Shown here one piece after another: positions 57,174 through 64,000 of a stretch of 64,000 bases of DNA; positions within the stretch are counted from its first letter, which is position 1, and every line of letters starts with the position of its first letter. The notes beneath the pieces were generated by a model, which saw nothing but the letters and a program-made list of their open reading frames with translations, did not search any database and had not been told where the DNA came from. Made by a program: the position numbers and the translations under genes. Source of the DNA: Lateolabrax maculatus (taxonomy: Eukaryota > Chordata > Actinopteri > Acropomatiformes > Lateolabracidae); contig CM062215.1 in the NCBI GenBank assembly GCA_031216445.1, positions 864,501 to 928,500 on the forward strand. Reading direction: 5' to 3'.

Positions 57174-58662
57174 CTTCACTGACGGGGGCTTAACAGTGAT
57201 CAAAAGAACGTCAGGACAAGTGACTGTATGACTTATTTAGAATCACTGAAGGAGTAAAAAGGCCAAAGACCTTCTGACCCTGAGGCTGCATCTGTTTTAT
57301 ATCATTGTAAAGTGAAAAAACACAACATTTGAAGTGTGATGGGCATTTTTCACTATACTTTCTCAAATCAAACCATACAGTAAAACGGGGAGATGTTGTT
57401 AATGTGAAGAAACCACAGAAACTTCAACTTTAAAGTGGATTTCCTCCATGTTGAATTCAAAGCTCCGCCGCAGCTTTGATTCTTTTTAAGGCGGTCGAGC
57501 TGCGAGCTCTGTGACCTCTGACCTCCGCTCCGTCTTAAACAGCAGACCGTTGGTAATATTTACCTCCCCGGGGCTACTGTGAGCATTTGCCACCAAACCA
57601 GCGTTTGCAGGGGATGAAATGCAGCGTCGGCTGAGTGAGAGGAGACGCCGACACTTTAAATGTTACCGCTTGTTTCCCTCGCCGCCCCTCTTTCTTCCAC
57701 GCAGGGCGAGGGGGGTGATAGGTGAAGGTTTTCCGTTTTAAAATGAGCCACATATAGTGAAGCTGCAGAGCGCCGTGGGGGCTGATCTCAAGCACATCAT
57801 CATCTAACAATGAACCAGAGTCGCTTTAAAAAGGTCACAGGTTGGATTCCTGAAAGTGAGAGGAAAGAAGCTGCTGCCGGCTCACAGACTGCAGAGCTTC
57901 AGAGGCTTAAATATACAAATCGTGTGTTTGTATCCAGGTCCTGCCATCTAACTATCGTTGTGTAAAGAATTAATATCTTAGAGTATCTTTAAATTCTCAA
58001 CTTATTATACTTATTTATGCTATACAGAACGTCACTACAGAAAATCAATTTGTGGGGGTCATTTTAAACTTTTTATACCTCTAAATGTTTTAAAATTGAA
58101 ACAGAACAAAATAAATCATGTGTGAAATACTTATAATGTTCATGTGTTTCTTCTGTTTCGTCACTAAAAAAAAAAATTGTTAGTAATTATGCTTCTTCAA
58201 AATGATTTGACAAAAAGATTTTATTTTAATTATTGGAAACCCTCATCCAGAAGTGGAATATATCATATTTTTAAATGTTTTACACAAACTTGGTTAAAAC
58301 TAAAAACCTTTCGGACCTTCAGAGCGAATATAAGCTGAAACAAATAAAGAATTTAATGAGGAGTTCAAATAAAAAACGTCTCCTGACATCAGGCGTCCAT
58401 CAGACCACCTGGACTCTCCTCCACAGTCGCCTCTTTGTTTCCCACCTGCCTGACCGCCACTGACCCACACTGACCCGGGATGGCGGGCGGAGCCCATCGT
58501 CCTGATTAACCCCGACGTCAAAGGGATCCACGTTCACAATGAGCCGGTCAGAGGCGGCGAGCTGCAGGTCGACCAACAGGCCCACGGCCTAATATTGGAA
58601 TAAGTGAAGCTCTTCAGCTGAGACACCCAGTGTGTGATCTGAGACGGCAATTAAAGTGGTGT

Positions 58663-58666
<4 letters not shown>

Positions 58667-58710
<44 letters not shown>

Positions 58711-58841
58711 GCTCCACCTGTTGTAAGGAGTTTGCTGGTTGAGGAATCAAAGCAGACAGAAACACAAAAACTCTCTTCCCAAACCAGGAATGTGCCGAGC
58801 GATCCTGCTGCTACCTGTGAGGGGCCACTTCAAATATCTGA

Positions 58842-58891
<50 letters not shown>
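58667..58891. repeat. Inverted microsatellite pair (AC)21 and (GT)23
   Basis: (AC)n at 58667-58708 and (GT)n at 58845-58891, 136 bp apart. Confidence 0.96.
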
Positions 58892-58893
<2 letters not shown>

Positions 58894-59213
58894 GGTATTT
58901 TGCAGGTCAACTTTCAAAGCTCCAGGATGAAGGGAGGGTATCAAACAGCAGCTAGTTAACGAGAACTGGAGCTGAGTTCGAGGCTGCGATCAGCAGGGGT
59001 TTACCTGACACAGGTGTGTGTGTGTGTGTGTTACTAAAGCAAAGGGATACAAAGTACTGCAGCTATCAATTATTTTTCATTACTGATAAATCTCTTGATT
59101 ATATGTCGGATTAATCAGTTGATCACTTTATATAGTAAAATGTCGACCACAGAGAAAATCCTGATATTTTTTGGATTTTCTGCTTCTTTCACTTCGGTGA
59201 TCAAAATGATTGT

Positions 59214-59655
59214 TGAGACCGGAGACCAGGACCGGACCGAAGACAAGGACCAGACCGGAGACCAGGACCGGACCGGAGACCAGGACTGGACCGGAGACAA
59301 GGACCGGACCGGAGACCAGGACCGGACCGGAGACCAGGATTGGACTAAAGACCAGGACCTGACCGGAGACCAGGATTGGACTAAAGACCAGGACCAGACC
59401 GGAGACAAGGACCAGACCGGAGACCAGGACTGGACCGGAGACAAGGACCAGACCGGAGACCAGGACTGGACTAAAGACCAGGACCGGACTGGAGACCAGG
59501 ACTGGACTAAAGACCAGGACCTGACCGGAGACCAGGACTGGACCGGAGACCAGGACCGGACCGGAGACCAGGACCGGACCGGAGACCAGGACTGGACCGG
59601 AGACCAGGACCGGACCGGAGACCAGGACTGGACTAAAGACCAGGACCGGACTCCA
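59214..59655 (+). repeat. 18-bp minisatellite, about 24 units
   Basis: Unit GACCAGGACYGGACCGGA with variants GACAAGGAC, TGGACTAAA and CTGACCGGA. The period is a multiple of 3 and one frame reads GDQDRT/GDQDWT. Long frames (177-206 codons) also stay open on the - strand. No domain match, so this is treated as a repeat. Confidence 0.95.
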
Positions 59656-59959
59656 GTACAACAGCCCTGATATCTTGTGTTTCTTGTGGTAAAATCACCA
59701 AGAATGATCTTCATGGGACGATAAACGTCCTCCATTCAACACGCCAACACGCCAACACGCCAACACGTCAGTAGATAACTGCGACGAAGACGAGGAGAGA
59801 TGCAACAAAGACATTCCTGCTGCTGAAGCAGCCTGACTGTGTGTGTGTGTGTGTGTTGGTGTGGTCCTACCTGGGGGAGCTCGGCCTCAGAGGGCGGTTC
59901 CCCCTCATGAATTACGGCGAGCCTCGCTCTGACACGAAGATACTTCACCTGCCCGCCCG

Positions 59960-60170
59960 GCGTGACAGGCGGCGAGCCGGCCGCCGGCCCAGCGCGCTCA
60001 GTGCTTAATGGCTAAATTGGGAAGACTGTTACTAATCGCTTATTGAATAATGAAAGTGACACAGCTGATAAAAGATTTCAATACGGTGGATTATTTATAA
60101 TATTTCACTTAAGCCTCTCCGGCTGACTAATAGGGGGGCGAGGCGAAGGCGCCGTGCGGAGCTCACGGAC
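59960..60170. promoter_or_regulatory. Candidate conserved noncoding element in agap1 intron
   Basis: GTGCTTAATGGCTAAATTGG, GAAGACTGTTACTAATCGCT, TATTGAATAATGAAAGTGAC, ACAGCTGATAAAAGATTTCA, ATACGGTGGATTATTTATAA and GGCTGACTAATAGG. Repeat-free patch between an 18-bp minisatellite and a purine tract, rich in TAAT and GATA cores. Confidence 0.4.
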
Positions 60171-60225
60171 AGCGTTTGATAATAAAATGGAAGCACAGAA
60201 ACTACAGACAAAATAACCAGGATGG

Positions 60226-61931
60226 AGAAAAAATGAGAGGGGAAAGAAGGAAGGGAGGGAGGGGTGGTGAAGAGAGAGAGAGAGAAGAAGACAAGAGCAG
60301 AGGATGGAAAGACAAATAAAAGAAGATAAGGAGAGAAGGAACATGAAAGGAATGACTAAAGGAAACGGGGATAAAGGAGACGATGGGAAAAGAAAATTTA
60401 CAAGAAGACAGAATAAAGGAGTGTGGGGTGAAAGGAGAGAAGGAAACAAGACAAAGGGAAGGAGAAGTGGAGGAAAATGAACAGACAGGAGGGGAGGGGA
60501 GAAGAGGAGAAAGAAAATGAAAGGAGAATGACAAGAGGACACAAGGACAGAGAAGAGGAAACAAGGAGATGAAAGAAAAAGAAAATTAGGATGAAAAAAA
60601 TGAGAAGATAAAACCAGAGAGGGAAGAGGAGGAAGAGGAGGGGAGGAAAGAAGACAAGACACCTTTAATAAGAGTGGACGTCAAGGAAAGGAGATGAGGT
60701 AACCGCAAAGAGGAGTAAAAGAAAGAAAGCGAAGGAAAGAAAAGGGAGGACAAGAAAAACAAGGAGAAGAAAGGAGGGAAATGGACAGACAAGAGGAGAA
60801 AGGGAAGAAAATGAAAGGAAGGGAGGTGAGGAGATCTGAGAAAAAAGAAAAGCAAACAAAGGAAAGAAAAGGAGGAGAGGAGAGGAGAGAAAAGAGGAGG
60901 AGAGAGGAGAAGAGGAGAGGGGAGACGAGGAGAGGAGGAGAGGAGGAGAGAGGAGAAAGGAGAAGAGGAGAGGGGAGGGGAGAGGAGGAGAGAGGAGAGA
61001 GGAGAGAGGGGAGGGGAGAGGAGGAGAGAGGAGAGAGGAGAGGGGAGAGGGGAGAGGGGAGAGGGGAGAGAGGAGAAGAGGAGAGAGGAGAGGAGGAGAG
61101 GAGGAGAGAGGAGAAGAGGAGAGAGGAGAAGAGGAGAGGGGAGGGGAGAGGAGGAGAGAGGAGAGAGGAGAGGGGAGAGGAGGAGAGAGGAGAGAGGAGA
61201 GGGGAGAGAGGAGAAGAGGAGAGGGGAGAGGAGGAGAGAGGAGAAGAGGAGAGGAGAGGGGAGACGAGGAGAGGAGGAGAGGAGGAGAGAGGAGAAGAGG
61301 AGAGAGGAGAAGAGGAGAGGGGAGAGGGGAGAGGGGAGAGGGGAGAAGAGGAGAGAGGAGAAGAGGAGAGGGGAGACGAGGAGAGGAGGAGAGGAGGAGA
61401 GGAGGAGAGAGGAGAGGGGAGAGGAGAGGAGAGAGGAGAGGGGAGAGGGGAGAAGAGGAGAGGAGAGGGGAGACGAGGAGAGGAGGAGAGGAGGAGAGAG
61501 GAGAAGAGGAGAGAGGAGAAGAGGAGAGGGGAGAAGAGGAGAGGGGAGAGGGGAGAGAGGAGAGGGGAGAGGGGAGAAGAGGAGAGAGGAGAGGGGAGAG
61601 GAGAGAGGAGAGAGGAGAGAGGAGAGGGGAGAGGGGAGAGGAGGAGAGGAGGAGAGAGGAGGAGAGGAGGAGAGGAGGAGAGAGGAGAGGGGAGAGGAGA
61701 GGAGAGAGGAGAGAGGAGAGAGGAGAGGGGAGAGAGGAGAAGAGGAGAGGAGGAGAGGAGGAGAGAGGAGAGGGGAGAGGAGAGGAGAGAGGAGAGAGGA
61801 GAGAGGAGAGGGGAGAGGGGAGAGAGGAGAAGAGGAGAGAGGAGAAGAGGAGACGAGGAGAGGAGGAGAGAGGAGAGGGGAGAGGAGAGAGGAGGAGAGG
61901 GGAGAGGAGGAGAGGGGAGAGGAGAGGAGAG
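60226..61931 (+). repeat. Polypurine tract (GA-rich), nearly pure from 60858
   Basis: From 60858 to 61931 the + strand holds only A and G except five C, each within GAGACGAGG (at about 60926, 61265, 61378, 61474 and 61854). Units are GGAGA, GAAGAGGAGA and GGGGAGA without a single fixed period, but longer blocks (for example GGGGAGACGAGGAGAGGAGG) recur at intervals of about 100-380 bp. The 60226-60857 part is purine-rich with more interruptions. Frames of 384 and 426 codons crossing it are low-complexity artefacts. Confidence 0.95.
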
Positions 61932-62036
61932 ATGAAAGCAGGAGCAGCGTTGATCCATCACTCAGCCTTTTGTCTCGTCAGCTGCTTAATGGAGACACGA
62001 AGATTACACATCTGCTGCTGCCACATCTGTTCACCC

Positions 62037-62505
62037 AGCACAGGGGGAGGTAACCAGGGGGAGGTAACCTGTGTGTTAACCAGGGGGAGTTAACCAGGGG
62101 GTAACCAGAGGAGTTAACCTGTGTGTTAACCAGGGGGAGTTAACCAGGGGGTAACCAGCGGGAGGTAACCAGGGGGAGGTAACCTGTGTGTTAACCAGGG
62201 GGAGTTAACCAGGGGGTAACCAGAGGAGTTAACCTGTGTGTTAACCAGGGGGAGTTAACCAGGGGGTAACCAGCGGGAGGTAACCAGGGGGAGGTAACCT
62301 GTGTGTTAACCAGGGGAGGTAACCAGGGGGAGTTAACCTGTGTGTTAACCAGGGGGAGTTAACCAGGGGGTAACCAGGGGGTAACCAGGGGGTAACCAGG
62401 GGGAGGTAACCAGGGGGAGGTAACCAGGGGGAGGTAACCTGTGTGTTAACCAGGGGGAGTTAACCAGGGGGAGTTAACCAGGGGGAGGTAACCTGTGTGT
62501 TTTAC
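62037..62505 (+). repeat. Higher-order minisatellite of GGTAACCAGGGGGA units
   Basis: Basic units (G)GTAACCAGGGGGAG, GTTAACCAGGGGGA and GTAACCTGTGTGTTAACC are arranged in a 115-bp higher-order unit: the marker GTAACCAGAGGAG occurs at 62101 and again at 62216 with matching flanks. Confidence 0.93.
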
Positions 62506-63450
62506 ATCTAATGAAACAGTAGAACTCCTGAACCTGAACCTGGACTCTACCCGAGTCTTTAAGACGGGTACTAACCAACCAGAGCCGAACACCGAGCGGG
62601 ACGCAACTACAGAACCCTTCCTACGGCCAAATGAAGAGAAATACAACAAATAACAGCCCAAACGCTGAGAGCGCCGTGTGTGGTTACTACACATCACCTC
62701 AGAACCTGTGGTCAGTAACACATAAACCTGCTCTACCTTTCAGACTCTTCAGGATTATAAGTCTACAAGTATGTCAGACTAACTCCACGGGTCACAGCGT
62801 CGACCCAACGGAGAACGTTATGTTACAAACTGATTGACGGCAGCATGACAGAAGAAGAAGAAGAAGAGGACAATCCAACAGGATGAAGAGATGAAGGGCT
62901 GACAGAATGAGAGGATGAAGAGATCCGTCCCCCCCAACAGCAGAGGTCCGGAGTCTCAGGCGATCACATGACTGCGTTTCCCAGCCCGGGTCCCACGTTC
63001 AACAGCTTGAACAGATTTTACTGTTTCAGACTTCCACTTTCACTGATTTTACTTTAGTCAGGAACATAAATATAATTTAAAGTCTGTGAATGACACGTTG
63101 TAAACCATCACATGTTTAGACCTATAGAAGTACACACGTATCTGGAAGAACTTACAATTCATCTTTACATATTTGGAAAATCTTCTGATATTTTGAGGTA
63201 TTTAAGTATATAAATAGTAATAGTAATATTTAAAGTAAATATGTGTATAGTTTATAGTATGTATATATTTGAAAGATTTGGTTAGTATATAACTACATAG
63301 AAAACTGGAAGTTTATCAGTATAAACTGCAGATATTTGGAAGTGTTTGATTTGAGACGTCTGTGTTGTCAGACTTGTTTCGGGGGGAAGGATATAGCTGT
63401 CGGACCCGGGCGGGGAAAGTGTGAGGCGAAGGGAGGGGAGATGGCGTTAC

Positions 63451-63612
63451 CTTCCGCAGTACCAGAGAGGCCGTCGGCTTTGAAGTTGCTGGTGCTCTTC
63501 TTCCTGCGGTGCTTCTTGCGGTTGGCGTGCGGCGACGGCGGCGGCTCCATCTTGGGACTGGTGGTGCTGGAGATGCTGGGACTGGAGCACACCGAGTCTC
63601 CCAGACCCGTAT
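63451..63612 (-). CDS. agap1: agap1 162-nt exon in the PH-domain insert (probable cassette)
   Basis: 54 residues: DTGLGDSVCSSPSISSTTSP, KMEPPPSPHANRKKHRRKKS, then TSNFKADGLSGTAE, plus one base. It is serine- and proline-rich, likely disordered, and ends in the very basic NRKKHRRKKS cluster typical of AGAP1 and AGAP2. Acceptor TTTGTCTGAATTTGCAG, donor GTAACG. Both junctions are phase 1 and the length is a multiple of three; human AGAP1 has isoforms differing by about this length, as I recall, so it may be a cassette. Upstream exons (GTPase-like domain, first PH half) lie beyond the window. Confidence 0.95.
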
Positions 63613-64000
63613 CTGCAAATTCAGACAAACACTCGTGTAAATCTCCTGACCGGATCACACCTCTACCAAGATCCCGCCACAAGACGATCGAGACCTCACA
63701 ACGTCACATGATCGGGCCTGCAGAGTTTAAGACAAAATAGATCTATACAGAGGTCCAATCAGAGAAGCACAAAATGAAGTGTGTTAGTGAAGGAAACCAC
63801 GAATAAAAGACCAAGAATCAGAACCATCAGACCTGAGGAACCTAAAGGATCCCGGCCCTGTTCGGGTCCACATGCAGGTCTGGAGGACGGGGGCTGGAGC
63901 TGGGAGGGCGAGCGAGGCTATCAGCAGAGGGAGTCTCTCTCTCTGACAGCTGTGACTAGCGGCGGAATAAAATAACATTCAGCTTCCATCAATATCACAG
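63613..64000 (-). other. agap1: agap1 intron, open at window edge
   Basis: No splice-supported exon was found between 63613 and 64000. Short open frames there have no domain. Confidence 0.7.

Larger units (their letters stand above)
56671..63450 (-). other. agap1: agap1 intron (6.8 kb, phase 1), minisatellite-rich
   Basis: Holds a 15-bp inverted repeat, paired microsatellites, an 18-bp minisatellite, a 1.07-kb purine tract and a higher-order repeat, all listed separately. Unlisted parts (56.7-58.6 and 62.5-63.4 kb) are unique or GA-rich and show no gene. Confidence 0.85.

Noticed and set aside
60681..61961. 384- and 426-codon frames on both strands over the purine tract
   Set aside because: Pure low-complexity GA sequence; Glu/Arg/Gly or Ser/Leu/Pro products with no domain.
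33079..63612. agap2 or agap3 rather than agap1
   Set aside because: The exon with DTGLGDSVCSSPSISSTTSP, the AKRKAWKLNRVGSLR exon and the MATPNLSRRN tail fit AGAP1 best. AGAP3 cannot be fully excluded without alignment.

Overview
The window looks like teleost fish nuclear DNA, probably from a percomorph. The evidence is a Tc1-type transposase at the left edge, a tRNA-derived SINE, several interspersed repeats I recognise as fish families, very dense (CA)n/(GT)n microsatellites and minisatellites, long G or C homopolymers, and two intron-containing vertebrate genes. Species cannot be fixed from the sequence.

Only two genes can be supported. gbx2, a homeobox transcription factor, lies on the + strand with two coding exons (22932-23451 and 24898-25436) behind a CpG-rich promoter. 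The 3' part of agap1, an Arf-GAP with GTPase-like, PH and ankyrin domains, lies on the - strand. Seven coding exons are visible between 63612 and 33079; the gene continues beyond the right edge. All splice phases join correctly and give the C-terminal 391 residues. The genes converge tail to tail, the arrangement known for GBX2 and AGAP1 in other vertebrates.

Layout: 1-535 Tc1 remnant. 600-3190 is a large imperfect palindrome of tandem tRNA-like units around a second tRNA-like core, with a partial second copy at 8028-9125. 3436-7860 holds interspersed repeats, a 250-bp MITE-like element, a 10-bp minisatellite flanked by two CTCF-like motifs, and a degenerate tandem repeat. 9126-20600 is largely gene-free with microsatellites, one SINE and a few conserved-looking patches. 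20640-22931 is the gbx2 upstream region and promoter. 22932-25436 is gbx2. 25437-33078 is the intergenic region plus the probable agap1 3' UTR. 33079-64000 is agap1, with introns full of microsatellites, VNTRs, a 1.07-kb almost pure purine tract and several ATTA-rich, repeat-poor patches that resemble conserved noncoding elements.

The two genes need not share a biochemical pathway. gbx2 is a midbrain-hindbrain boundary and neural patterning regulator, and agap1 acts in endosomal Arf signalling. A plausible link is genomic: regulatory elements of gbx2 may lie inside agap1 introns. That is an inference from noncoding sequence texture and remembered synteny, not shown here.
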